NCBI RefSeq assembly: GCF_037072025.1
Contig: NZ_JAXHDD010000002.1
Span: 155,720-219,719 of the forward strand
Length of the DNA: 64,000 nucleotides
Reading direction: 5' to 3'
From: Pseudogracilibacillus sp037072025
GTDB lineage: Bacteria; Bacillota; Bacilli; Bacillales; Amphibacillaceae
The notes under the pieces are model-generated. The model searched no databases, was not told where the DNA came from, and worked only from the letters and a program-made list of their open reading frames with translations. This document shows positions 44,509 to 53,504 of the stretch, one piece after another. Within the stretch, counting starts at the first letter, position 1; each line of letters opens with the position of its first letter. Made by a program: the position numbers and the translations under genes.

Positions 44509-45879
44509 TTGGAAAAATATCATTCGCTCGTAAACAAACAAAAAGAGTTTTTTCGAACAGAACAGACAAAAGATATTAATTTCCGAATCACTTCTCTGCA
44601 AAAGTTAAGAGACGCAATTAGATTTAAAGAAAAAGAGCTTATGGCGGCATTGAGGGAGGATTTGAATAAGTCCGATTTTGAAGCTTATACGACCGAGATA
44701 GGTTTTGTGCTAGCAGAGTTGCGATTTACTATCAATAATCTGCGCTCATGGGCAAAGCCGAAAAAAGTAAAAACGCCCAAGACCCACTTTGGTTCCACTA
44801 GCTATGTTTATTCTGAGCCATACGGTACAGCACTAATCATTGCCCCATGGAATTATCCTATTCAATTGGCAATAGGTCCATTAATTGGAGCTATTGCTGC
44901 AGGAAACTGTGCTGTGATCAAGCCGTCAGAATTAACGCCTAAGACGTCTGAATTGTTAGAGGAACTCATTAGTGAATTATTTCCGGAGCATTATATTTCA
45001 GTCGTCCAAGGTGGAGTAGAGGCGAGCCAAGCGCTCCTTAATGAAAAGTTTGATTACATTTTTTTTACCGGAAGTGTAGCGGTAGGAAGAATCGTTATGG
45101 AAGCAGCAGCAAAAAAATTAACTCCAGTTACACTAGAATTAGGCGGAAAAAGTCCCTGCATCGTTCATAAAGATGCAAAAATTAAATTGGCTGCCAAGCG
45201 AATTGCTTGGGGAAAATTTACGAATGCCGGTCAGACTTGTATTGCACCAGACTATCTTTATCTTCACAAGAGCATTAAAGATAGATTTTTAGCTCAGTTC
45301 AAACAAGAAATTGCGGAATTGTACGGGAAACAACCTCTAGAAAATCCGAATTTTACCCGAATCGTAAACAGAAGTCATTTTGACCGGCTACGTTCATACT
45401 TGAACAATGGGGAGACTTTTTTAGGGGGAAAGACGGAGTCAGAAAAGCTAATTATTGAGCCAACTATACTTACGAATATTTCATGGGAAGATCCAATTAT
45501 GGAGGATGAGATCTTTGGTCCTATTTTTCCAGTTCTTGAATACGATAATTTATCGGACGTGGTGGAAGCAATTCACCGACAACCAAAGCCACTCGCATTC
45601 TATATTTTTTCTGAGAGTAAGAGTATTCAGGATAAAATACTGAATAACGTTTCTTTTGGAGGAGGGTGTGTAAATGATACTATCTATCATGTTGCTTCCC
45701 CACATTTGCCCTTTGGTGGAGTAGGTAATAGTGGGATTGGTGCGTATCATGGAAAAAGTAGCTTTGACACTTTTTCGCATAAAAAAAGCGTCCTAAAACA
45801 AACGACACGATTTGATATCCCTGTTAGATACCCAAATATAAAAAATGGACTTAACATAATTAAGAAAGTTTTAAAATAA
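44509..45879 (+). CDS. NAD(P)-dependent aldehyde dehydrogenase (class 3 / YwdH-like)
   Basis: A 456-aa enzyme from a TTG start with AAAGGAGGG 6 bases upstream. Key residues are visible: Lys138 in KPSE, Glu210 in LELGGKSP and catalytic Cys244 in NAGQTC. The short N-terminus and hydrophobic-basic C-terminus fit class 3 fatty aldehyde dehydrogenases such as B. subtilis YwdH. It would oxidise the aldehyde made by the adjacent alcohol dehydrogenase, so the pair probably formed an alcohol-to-acid pathway. It is followed by a hairpin shared with the convergent ypmS gene. Confidence 0.88.
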   Translation: MEKYHSLVNKQKEFFRTEQTKDINFRITSLQKLRDAIRFKEKELMAALREDLNKSDFEAYTTEIGFVLAELRFTINNLRSWAKPKKVKTPKTHFGSTSYVYSEPYGTALIIAPWNYPIQLAIGPLIGAIAAGNCAVIKPSELTPKTSELLEELISELFPEHYISVVQGGVEASQALLNEKFDYIFFTGSVAVGRIVMEAAAKKLTPVTLELGGKSPCIVHKDAKIKLAAKRIAWGKFTNAGQTCIAPDYLYLHKSIKDRFLAQFKQEIAELYGKQPLENPNFTRIVNRSHFDRLRSYLNNGETFLGGKTESEKLIIEPTILTNISWEDPIMEDEIFGPIFPVLEYDNLSDVVEAIHRQPKPLAFYIFSESKSIQDKILNNVSFGGGCVNDTIYHVASPHLPFGGVGNSGIGAYHGKSSFDTFSHKKSVLKQTTRFDIPVRYPNIKNGLNIIKKVLK

Positions 45880-45928
45880 CTGAATGAGTTCGACTTAACC
45901 GGACGCTTGAACAGATTGTTTAGCAAGT

Positions 45929-45968
45929 ATAAAACATCCGGCTCTTTATTGAACTGGATGTTTTACTT
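45929..45968. terminator. Bidirectional terminator between aldh and ypmS
   Basis: AAAACATCC pairs with GGATGTTTT around an 18-base loop containing further pairing; it lies between convergent stops. Confidence 0.7.
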
Positions 45969-46637
45969 TCCTGGTGGTGCTGTATCATTTTCTTCTTTGA
46001 TTTCCATTCCTGTTTCCTTAATTACATCAATACCTAATGTTTTATATGGAACATTGATTTTAAAAGCGATATTATTCGCTTCTAAATCAAAGTGTTCAAC
46101 TTCTACTTTAAAATTACTTTTAATCTCCATTTCCGTTACTTTTACATAAATTTCTTCTTCTCTTGGATTGATGATAACCCAATCCGGTACGGGCAAATAT
46201 TTTGAGACATATTGCATGATTTTTTTATTAGGTAATTGCAATTGTCCAACAGAAATTGACTTTTGTTTTAGAATAAGATCACCATTTTCCTGAACGATTG
46301 GCTCCAAATTAATGAGTAGTGGAACAGTTGTTGAAAACATTGGTAACTCTCCAAACAGCTGAACATCATCATCTAAGTTAATGGAGTATTGATGATTCGT
46401 ATTTGCGAGCAATTTATCTAAATACGCATTTACTAAGTTATTTAGGTTTTGCTTTGTCGTTCTTACGATAAACTGGGAACTATTCTCCATTTTATATCGT
46501 TCACTTGAAAGTTCTAACTCCGTTTTAGGAATTGGGGAATAGAGATAGAATACTAGAAAAAGAATGGCAAGCCCATTTAGGGCGCAGAGAATGATGAATC
46601 GTCTCTTCCAGTTAATCTTGTTATTGAACTTCTGCAT
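45963..46637 (-). CDS. ypmS: YpmS family protein (DUF2140)
   Basis: A 224-aa protein with one N-terminal membrane helix (RRFIILCALNGLAILFLVFY) and an extracytoplasmic beta-rich domain. ATG 46637 is chosen; a longer start at 46664 has no better site. The order ypmR-ypmS is conserved in Bacillus and related genera. The function is unknown; lipid binding has been proposed for related folds (inference). It overlaps the end of the ypmR gene. Confidence 0.82.
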   Translation of the reverse strand: MQKFNNKINWKRRFIILCALNGLAILFLVFYLYSPIPKTELELSSERYKMENSSQFIVRTTKQNLNNLVNAYLDKLLANTNHQYSINLDDDVQLFGELPMFSTTVPLLINLEPIVQENGDLILKQKSISVGQLQLPNKKIMQYVSKYLPVPDWVIINPREEEIYVKVTEMEIKSNFKVEVEHFDLEANNIAFKINVPYKTLGIDVIKETGMEIKEENDTAPPGK

Positions 46638-47586
46638 TCGTTTGTTCACCACTCTCACCTTCATTCAAAACATAATGTAGAATACGCTCAGCCATCATTC
46701 GATACCCGAGAGCGTTTGGATGAAAATCATCTTCGGAAAAGTAATTTGTCTCAGCATTATCAAATAAATCCTTAATAGGGATGTAATGAACATGATTAAA
46801 TTTTTTCGTTACATCATTCCCAATTTGATTCCAACTATTTACTATAAGATCTAATTCCTCTATATCGGCAAAATGTTTTTTAAAAGGGTTGTAAAATCCA
46901 ATCAAGTAAATATCTGCTTCTGCATTAATTTCTTGAATCGAAGAAAAAATAGCTTCTAAACGATGTTCATAACGTATTTGCTCAGATGTAAATTTTTCCA
47001 ATGTTAAGTTTGTGAAGTTTTCTTTAAAGACTTGCATAATGTCATTTGCACCTATTGTAATTAGAACAATATCCGCATCTGCTAACGCTTGAACGACATC
47101 ATCATCCTGTAAACGATCTAGTAATTGTCCACTTCTGCTTCCACCTTTTGCAAAGTTTTGAAACTCTACAACCTGTTTATCTTGATTAATCGTATCGTCT
47201 AAAATCCCGACATAACCGCCATTATTTGTCTCATCCCCACTACCTTCTGTTAACGAGTCACCTAATGTGACAACTTTAACCTCCTGTGAAAAAAAGAATT
47301 TAGTTGCTTTTTTTAGTTTAGCTGAAAAAAACTCACGAACTGGATCTTCTTTAGCTGAAACTTCTTCTGAATTTTCGGGAATCTCGTTTTTTTCTACTTC
47401 GACTTCTTCCTCTTTGTTTTCGACTTTCTCCTTAATAACTTCTTGTATAGGTTTATTAGGAGTCTGTTCTTTATTAGAAAATATGAAGAATAAGAGTCCT
47501 GCAATTATGACTATAATAATGATGATTAGCTTTTTAATAGTAATCACACCTAAATGTTTAGATAGTATATATATATTATAAAACAT
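46621..47586 (-). CDS. ypmR: YpmR-like SGNH/GDSL hydrolase
   Basis: A 321-aa (at most) membrane-anchored hydrolase. A poly-isoleucine helix near the N-terminus is followed by an acidic Lys/Glu linker, then the SGNH domain: GDSLTEGSGDE (block I, Ser nucleophile), GGSRSG, IGANDIM (block III) and FHPNALGYRMMAERIL (block V with Asp/His). The catalytic domain lies outside the cell and probably acts on lipid or acyl esters. The start is uncertain: neither ATG 47586 nor GTG 47547 has a good ribosome binding site. Confidence 0.82.
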   Translation of the reverse strand: MFYNIYILSKHLGVITIKKLIIIIIVIIAGLLFFIFSNKEQTPNKPIQEVIKEKVENKEEEVEVEKNEIPENSEEVSAKEDPVREFFSAKLKKATKFFFSQEVKVVTLGDSLTEGSGDETNNGGYVGILDDTINQDKQVVEFQNFAKGGSRSGQLLDRLQDDDVVQALADADIVLITIGANDIMQVFKENFTNLTLEKFTSEQIRYEHRLEAIFSSIQEINAEADIYLIGFYNPFKKHFADIEELDLIVNSWNQIGNDVTKKFNHVHYIPIKDLFDNAETNYFSEDDFHPNALGYRMMAERILHYVLNEGESGEQTNAEVQ

Positions 47587-47660
47587 TATTGTTTTATGTT
47601 TAAATTGTATATTAACATAGTTTACCTTTAATATTTACCAATAAACTAAAATTTAATAAA

Positions 47661-47903
47661 AGAGGATGTTCAAAAAGTCTGGTAAAAATGACACTGCGAA
47701 TTTCGCACGAATGCTTGTTTCTCCGCTCCTTGAAAAAGGAAAGCACTTTTTCTGCGTGCTAGAAGCGACTCCTTGGAAAAGAAGATCACTTTTCCGGCGT
47801 GCCAGATCTTTGCTCATGTATCTAAATGCATACATTCCGCTGACGGGAGCTGCGCCGCCTCGAACTTCTTGGTTCTTTTTATCCTCCTTTTTGAACACGC
47901 ACT
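47661..47903. mobile_element. MITE-like element, copy B (243 bp, inverted relative to copy A)
   Basis: The same ends and interior as 24556-24713 on the opposite strand. It carries an extra block of about 85 bp near the middle, made of two similar units of about 41 bp each (CTCCTTGnAAAAG ... ACTTTTnCnGCGTGC). It separates ypmR from the metY-type gene. Confidence 0.75.
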
Positions 47904-47904
47904 A

Positions 47905-47935
47905 AAAAGAAAAAACCGCCTTGGGGAAGGCGGAA
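47905..47935 (-). terminator. Terminator of the O-acetylhomoserine sulfhydrylase gene
   Basis: CCGCCTT pairs with AAGGCGG around a GGGG-type loop; on the minus strand a TTTTTTCTTTTT tract follows. Confidence 0.92.
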
Positions 47936-47971
47936 AGAGATTAGTTATATAACAATTGAGTGATAAATTAC

Positions 47972-49642
47972 TTAATTAGTTATTACTTCAGGACGGTTCG
48001 CACGAATACGTGTAGCTTCTTCAATAAGATCTCTTCCACTTACTACTTGAACTGAAGTGCTTAAATTTTCAAAGCCTTTAAAGTTACTGCTCCAAATAAT
48101 TTTTAATCCTTGATTGGAGTAAGTATCAAGCTCATTTTCAGATAACGGTTGTTCCGTTACAATTACATCAATTACTTCATCTTTATTAGTTTCATCTAGG
48201 TTGATAATTTTATACCCTTGTTTTGACAAATTAAACGCTTTTTGTAGATCAATTTCAGTTTTTACAGCAATTGTTTTTTGTCTTAATCCTTCACTGCGAT
48301 CAAAAGGTGATGAGAATAGCCATTTAATTGCTTCTTCTACTGTAGTGTCAATAGTAGAAATTCCTGTTGCTTTAGCAATAGCATTATCTAATGTTTGGAT
48401 TATATCTTCAATGTCTTCAATTCCGATAGATAGACGAACTAATTCTTCTGGTGTGCCACTTTTCTTTAAGTCTTCTTGACTGAGTTGTTGGTGAGTTGTA
48501 GATGCTGGGTGAATAATTAATGATTTTGCATCTCCAACATTCGCTACATGTGACCATAACTCAATATTATCAATTAATTTTCTGCCAGCTTCAAGTCCAC
48601 CTTTAATACCAAATGTAATAATCGATCCATATCCCGAAGAGAAATATTTATTTGCTAACTCATGGGATGGGTGATCTTCAATTCCCGGAAAATTTACCCA
48701 TTCAACTGCTGGGTGGCTTTGTAAATACTTTGCTACTTTTATTGCATTTTCACTATGACGTTCGAGACGTACATGTAATGTTTCGAGACCTTGTAATAAT
48801 AAAAATGCATTATGAGGACTGATCGATGCCCCTGTATCACGTAATAGTTGAACACGTAGTCGAAGAGCAAAGGCAACAGGACCTAAATCTGCAAATCGGA
48901 GTCCATCATAGCTTTCATCGGCTTCCGTAAATCCTGGAAACTTTTCATTATCCCAGTTAAAGCGTCCGCCATCAACGACAACTCCTCCAATCGACGTTCC
49001 ATGTCCCCCAATCCATTTTGTTGCGGAATGGACGACGACATCCGCCCCCCATTGAATTGGTTTAGCAAATTTTGGTGCAAAAGTATTATCAATTATTAAC
49101 GGAATACCATGATCATGAGCAATGTCAGCAACCGTTTCGATATCAAAAACATTTAAACTTGGGTTCGTAATTGTTTCGCCAAAAATTGCTTTTGTTTTGT
49201 CCGTTATTGCAGCTTTTATTGCTTCAGGATTTGTACCGTCGACAATCTTTACATTAATTCCAAAACGAGGTAGTGTATGGACAAATAGGTTGTATGTACC
49301 ACCATACAAATTACTATCGGCGACAATTTCATCCCCAGCACTAGCAACGTTTAAAATAGCATACGTAATGGCGGCCATTCCTGAAGCTGTGGCAACCGCA
49401 GCAGTACCATCTTCAAGTAATGCAACTCGCTGTTCAAACGCATCTGTTGTCGGATTCATAATTCGAGTATAAATATTTCCCGTTTCCGCAAGACCAAATA
49501 AATTTTTAGCATGCTCTGTATCGCGAAAAACATAAGATGTTGTTTGATGAATTGGTACCGCACGTGAACCTGTAACTGGATCAGGTTCTTGCCCCCCATG
49601 TAATAAAATGGTATCGTCCTTTTGAAATGTAAATTCTGACAT
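47972..49642 (-). CDS. O-acetylhomoserine sulfhydrylase with C-terminal extension
   Basis: A 556-aa PLP enzyme making homocysteine from O-acetylhomoserine and sulfide. The start is ATG 49642, after AGGAGGAA; the frame upstream runs through the riboswitch and is not coding. HSATKW (Schiff-base Lys209), YTRIMNPT and ASGMAAITYA are Cys/Met-metabolism PLP motifs. The core ends near residue 425, the normal length. Residues 430-556 are extra: SSPFDRSEGLRQKTIAV and LSKQGYKIINLDE resemble a degenerate CoA-binding Rossmann domain (inference). A SAM riboswitch precedes the gene, so it is off when SAM is high. Confidence 0.87.
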   Translation of the reverse strand: MSEFTFQKDDTILLHGGQEPDPVTGSRAVPIHQTTSYVFRDTEHAKNLFGLAETGNIYTRIMNPTTDAFEQRVALLEDGTAAVATASGMAAITYAILNVASAGDEIVADSNLYGGTYNLFVHTLPRFGINVKIVDGTNPEAIKAAITDKTKAIFGETITNPSLNVFDIETVADIAHDHGIPLIIDNTFAPKFAKPIQWGADVVVHSATKWIGGHGTSIGGVVVDGGRFNWDNEKFPGFTEADESYDGLRFADLGPVAFALRLRVQLLRDTGASISPHNAFLLLQGLETLHVRLERHSENAIKVAKYLQSHPAVEWVNFPGIEDHPSHELANKYFSSGYGSIITFGIKGGLEAGRKLIDNIELWSHVANVGDAKSLIIHPASTTHQQLSQEDLKKSGTPEELVRLSIGIEDIEDIIQTLDNAIAKATGISTIDTTVEEAIKWLFSSPFDRSEGLRQKTIAVKTEIDLQKAFNLSKQGYKIINLDETNKDEVIDVIVTEQPLSENELDTYSNQGLKIIWSSNFKGFENLSTSVQVVSGRDLIEEATRIRANRPEVITN

Positions 49643-49730
49643 AACTAAATTCCTCCTTAAATTTTTAGGGATGATATCCCCCGTTTTTATTTTGAAGCAA
49701 TGTACGTCTTGCATGTAGAGAAGGAAAATT

Positions 49731-49764
49731 AGAAAACCCTCTTCTAGAAAGAATAGAAGAGGGT
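49731..49764 (-). terminator. Intrinsic terminator of the SAM riboswitch leader
   Basis: A 11-bp stem (ACCCTCTTCTA and complement) with T-rich tail on the minus strand, placed between the aptamer and the gene start; the switching terminator of the S-box. Confidence 0.85.
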
Positions 49765-49787
49765 GTTGTATTAATAGTCGTTTCCTC

Positions 49788-49903
49788 CTCTTATCTTCCA
49801 GACAATCGTCTGTAGGATTTGGCACCTTTAAAAGCTAACAATAAGCTTTTATGGTTGCTGGACTTCATCGGGCCTATTCCCTCCGTCGCTCTTGATAAGA
49901 GAT
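49788..49903 (-). promoter_or_regulatory. SAM-I riboswitch (S-box) aptamer
   Basis: The minus strand shows the S-box order: P1 CTCTTATC (closing with GATAAGAG), AAGAGCGACGGAGGGA, GGCCCGATGAAGTCCAGCAACC, a variable hairpin, then AAGGTGCCAAATCC and CAGACGATTGTCTGGAAGAT. It controls the downstream sulfhydrylase by transcription attenuation. Confidence 0.96.
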
Positions 49904-49925
49904 ACTCATTATGAAATTACTATTT

Positions 49926-49953
49926 ATTATACATGCTTCGTACTTAATGTCAA
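49926..49953 (-). promoter_or_regulatory. SigA promoter for the S-box transcript
   Basis: On the minus strand TTGACA, a 16-base spacer and TATAAT are all consensus, about 25 bases before the aptamer. The stretch 49955-50200 holds no other clear feature. Confidence 0.85.
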
Positions 49954-50218
49954 CTAAAAATATTGCTAATTGTGAATATAATGAACAAAACTTATATAAA
50001 AAACTAATTGTTCATTATTTTGAAAACGATTACATTTTGGGCGATTTAGATTATGGTTAAATCATCGATTTTTAATATTTCTAATCATTTTCAAGGCAAC
50101 CACTAATACCAATTGGAATAATAAAACTTGCAGATAGAAAATTAATCTTGTAAAAGTAGGTGCCACCAACGATAATTGATGTAATAATTAAAAGTGAGAG
50201 TATAAAGGGTTGAAAACG

Positions 50219-53200
50219 ATGCGTGCTAGTAACGGGATGTCCTATAAAAAAGTATTTCTTTTGATAAGTATATTTCTGCTCGTGTTAACAAGTTTTCGTA
50301 TTGGGTGGATTTTTTACCATAAAACTCCCGATCACCCTCATGCTGAAGAGGGTGTAATTGATTTAAGTCACTGGAATTTTACGGATAAGGAAACAATAAC
50401 GCTTGATGGAGAATGGGAGTTTTATCCGGGAGAATTTATAAATTTTGGCTTAGAAAAAAATGTTGCAAGTGGTTTTACGACTATACCAGGGCATTGGAAG
50501 AATCCGTATAAGGAAATAAACTACGGTACCTATCGATTAAAAGTACTTTTGCCAACAACTGATAACGAAAGTGAACAGAAAAATTATGGGTTAATCTTTA
50601 AGGATATTGAGTCAGCGGCTAGCGTATATGTAAACGGGCAATTAGTAACTGAAACGGGTCGACCTTCCGATACTATTCATCAATACAAGAGTAAGCTAGG
50701 AATTTCTAAGGGCTATTTCCATACGGCGAACGACGAGATAGAACTAGTTGTACATGTAGCAAACTTTGAAAAGGCGTTTGAAGGCGGTATTTCAAACACT
50801 GTTAAATTTGGGCTAGGGAATGCTATAGACAGAGAAATAAGCTTTACAACCATAACGCAATTAATGGTTGTCTTAATATTACTCGTACATAGTGCATATG
50901 CTTTTAGCTTATATATGATGGGTAGAAGCGTATATCATAAAGAACTTATTTATTTCGGACTTTTACTCATTTTTGCTGCTTTTTCTATCATCGTTGACGA
51001 GGATAAAATACTATTAAATTGGTTTCCTATCAATGCAGAATGGTCGCTTAAACTAATCTATTTGTCATTCGCAGGTACCGTGTTTTTTATTCTCAAATTC
51101 ATAAAATATGTGTTTAAATTAAGACATGTTTTTTTCAGAGTATTATTTGAAACATATAGCCTCTTAATTCTAGCACTATTCATTATTCCATCTTCATACA
51201 TCCTATTTGTTGGTTATGGCATTATGCTTACAAACGTAATTTCTTATACGTTTATGTTTATTATAATTCTAGGGATCATTAAAAAAGGCAATTCTGATGC
51301 TATGTTTATATTGATTGCTAATGTCATTAATTTGTTTAATGTGTTGTGGGGAGTAGCTCTCAATATAGGGCTAATCGATATACCATATTATCCGATTGAT
51401 TACTTGCTAGCTATCATGGCTTTTGCTGGATTTCTCTTTAAACGTCAGATAAGTATCGTCCAATTAAATAAGAAACAAACAAAAGAACTTGAACGGGCGG
51501 ATAAGGCCAAAAATCAATTTCTAGCCAATACATCCCATGAATTACGGAACCCACTTCACGGAATTATCAATATCGCTCAAACGATATTAAATCATCAGAA
51601 GGATTCATTAACTACGGATAATAAAAATAATTTGAAATTGCTTATTCAAGTGGGTCGGCAGATGTCGTTTACACTAAATGATCTCCTCGATATTTCAAGA
51701 TTGCAAGATAAGCAGATAAAACTCAAGAGACGACCAGTAAATCTTCACACTGTTACCTCAGGCGTTTTAGATATGATACGTTTTATGACGGAAAATAAAA
51801 GATTAGATATTGAGTTGAAAATTACAGACACGTTTCCAGATATTTATGCTGATCAGAATCGGTTAATTCAAATATTGTTTAACCTCCTTCACAACGCGGT
51901 TAAGTATACAAATGAAGGAAAAATAACGATAGATGCAACATATAAGGGGTTGTTTGCAACAGTGACAATTTCCGATACGGGAATTGGAATTAGCGAGCAA
52001 ATCCAAGCATCCATTTTTCAGCCGTATGAACAGGAAAAGAAGAATACTACCGCGATTGAGGGGGGCATTGGCTTAGGTCTTCATATTTGTAAACAATTGG
52101 TTGAATTACATGGAGGGACAATTTCTGTAGACTCAACTTTAGGTAAAGGGTCTGTCTTCCGTTTTACGATACCTTTAGCTAAGGACAAATCTGAAAAAGT
52201 AGATAGTGAACTAGAAGTTGCTGCCTCTTATGAAGGTGAAGATGCTAAGTTACTAGATTTTCCTAAACCAATTTTTGACACAACTAGTACAAAAGCAAGG
52301 ATACTAGCTGTTGACGATGACTCTGTTAATTTGAAAATAGTAAGAAGCTTGCTTGCCGAAGAATATGAGGTAGTGACAGTATTAGGTGGGGAAGAAGCAT
52401 TAAAAATGTTGGACACAGGGGAATGGGATCTGGTTATTGCAGATGTAATGATGCCAAATATGTCAGGTTATGAATTGACGGAAAAAATTCGTAAACAATT
52501 TACCATTTCAGAATTGCCTATTTTATTGCTGACGGCAAGAAGTCAAGAGGAAGACATACACAGTGGATTTGTCGCAGGTGCCAACGATTATGTAACGAAA
52601 CCAATGGACGCACTCGAATTACAGGCACGTGTAAGAGCTCTAACTGAATTACGACAGTCAATTAAGCAACAATTGAGAATGGAAGCAGCTTGGCTCCAAG
52701 CACAAATCCAACCACATTTCTTGTTTAATACATTAAACACAATCGCTTCCCTTGGCGTAATTGACACATCAAGAATGTTAAAATTGCTTGTGGAATTTGG
52801 AAATTACTTACGAAGAAGTTTTGACGTACATAATACAGAATCACTTGTTTTAATTGAAGATGAGTTAGATTTGACTCGTTCCTATTTGTATATTGAGAAA
52901 GAACGTTTTGGAGAAAGGCTGAAGATTGAGTGGGATATAAAAGATAATCTTGATTTTAAAATTCCTCCGCTGTCTATTCAGCCTTTAGTAGAAAATGCAG
53001 TCGAGCATGGTGTGCTGAAGCGAATTGATGGAGGAACGATTGGTATAAAGGTTACGAGTCTTAAGAAACATTATCGGATAGCAGTTACTGATGATGGGGT
53101 AGGAATGGAACAAGAGAAAATAAAGCAGATTCTCAATGAACATCCAAGCAAGGTGGTAGGTGTCGGTGTTGCAAATACGAATCGCAGGTTAAAAAAGCTC

Positions 53201-53278
53201 TATGGTAAAGCGTTAGTAATTGAAAGTGAATTGGGTCATGGAACAACAGTCATGTTTGAGATTCCTAGAGATCGATAA
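50219..53278 (+). CDS. Membrane hybrid sensor kinase with two kinase modules (HisKA + REC + LytS-type)
   Basis: A 1,019-aa protein; ATG 50219 has AAAGGG 10 bases upstream. An N-terminal helix leads to an extracytoplasmic beta-sandwich (residues 45-205, LDGEWEFYPGEF and YRLKVLLP, sugar-binding-like as in 7TMR-DISM sensors). Seven or so helices follow (210-410). Next come HisKA (SHELRNPLHG, His440) with HATPase (N box, DTGIGI, GLGLHI), a receiver with Asp742 (ADVMMPNMSG), and a LytS-type His_kinase (QPHFLFN, His833) with a second HATPase (VENAVEHG, DDGVGM). It probably works with the response regulator at 61938; the giant surface protein gene lies between them. Confidence 0.88.
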   Translation: MRASNGMSYKKVFLLISIFLLVLTSFRIGWIFYHKTPDHPHAEEGVIDLSHWNFTDKETITLDGEWEFYPGEFINFGLEKNVASGFTTIPGHWKNPYKEINYGTYRLKVLLPTTDNESEQKNYGLIFKDIESAASVYVNGQLVTETGRPSDTIHQYKSKLGISKGYFHTANDEIELVVHVANFEKAFEGGISNTVKFGLGNAIDREISFTTITQLMVVLILLVHSAYAFSLYMMGRSVYHKELIYFGLLLIFAAFSIIVDEDKILLNWFPINAEWSLKLIYLSFAGTVFFILKFIKYVFKLRHVFFRVLFETYSLLILALFIIPSSYILFVGYGIMLTNVISYTFMFIIILGIIKKGNSDAMFILIANVINLFNVLWGVALNIGLIDIPYYPIDYLLAIMAFAGFLFKRQISIVQLNKKQTKELERADKAKNQFLANTSHELRNPLHGIINIAQTILNHQKDSLTTDNKNNLKLLIQVGRQMSFTLNDLLDISRLQDKQIKLKRRPVNLHTVTSGVLDMIRFMTENKRLDIELKITDTFPDIYADQNRLIQILFNLLHNAVKYTNEGKITIDATYKGLFATVTISDTGIGISEQIQASIFQPYEQEKKNTTAIEGGIGLGLHICKQLVELHGGTISVDSTLGKGSVFRFTIPLAKDKSEKVDSELEVAASYEGEDAKLLDFPKPIFDTTSTKARILAVDDDSVNLKIVRSLLAEEYEVVTVLGGEEALKMLDTGEWDLVIADVMMPNMSGYELTEKIRKQFTISELPILLLTARSQEEDIHSGFVAGANDYVTKPMDALELQARVRALTELRQSIKQQLRMEAAWLQAQIQPHFLFNTLNTIASLGVIDTSRMLKLLVEFGNYLRRSFDVHNTESLVLIEDELDLTRSYLYIEKERFGERLKIEWDIKDNLDFKIPPLSIQPLVENAVEHGVLKRIDGGTIGIKVTSLKKHYRIAVTDDGVGMEQEKIKQILNEHPSKVVGVGVANTNRRLKKLYGKALVIESELGHGTTVMFEIPRDR

Positions 53279-53426
53279 ATTGTAGGGAAGGGGTCATATC
53301 AGATGACTGCCTCCCATTTTATCTGTAAAGTACTAACCATTGAAATAATAAGAAATTAACCAAGATCACGTTTACAGAAATTGCCTTATAGTACTAGGAA
53401 AATATATATCAAGAGAAAATCTAAAC

Positions 53427-53469
53427 AAAAAAGCTTTCACATACTAAGTTAGTACATGAAAGCTTTTTG
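53427..53469. terminator. Bidirectional terminator between kinase and surface protein genes
   Basis: AAAAAGCTTTCA pairs perfectly with its complement around a 17-base loop, with A-run and T-run on the two sides. Confidence 0.88.
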
Positions 53470-53504
53470 CTTCTTCCTGATTTTTAAATGTAATGCGATC
53501 AGAC

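Noticed and set aside
47660..47905. Overlapping ORFs of about 80 aa on both strands
   Set aside because: They lie entirely within the MITE-like element, whose other copy does not keep the frames.
49643..49825. 61-residue N-terminal extension of the sulfhydrylase frame
   Set aside because: It translates through the S-box terminator and leader; the true start has AGGAGGAA at 49642.
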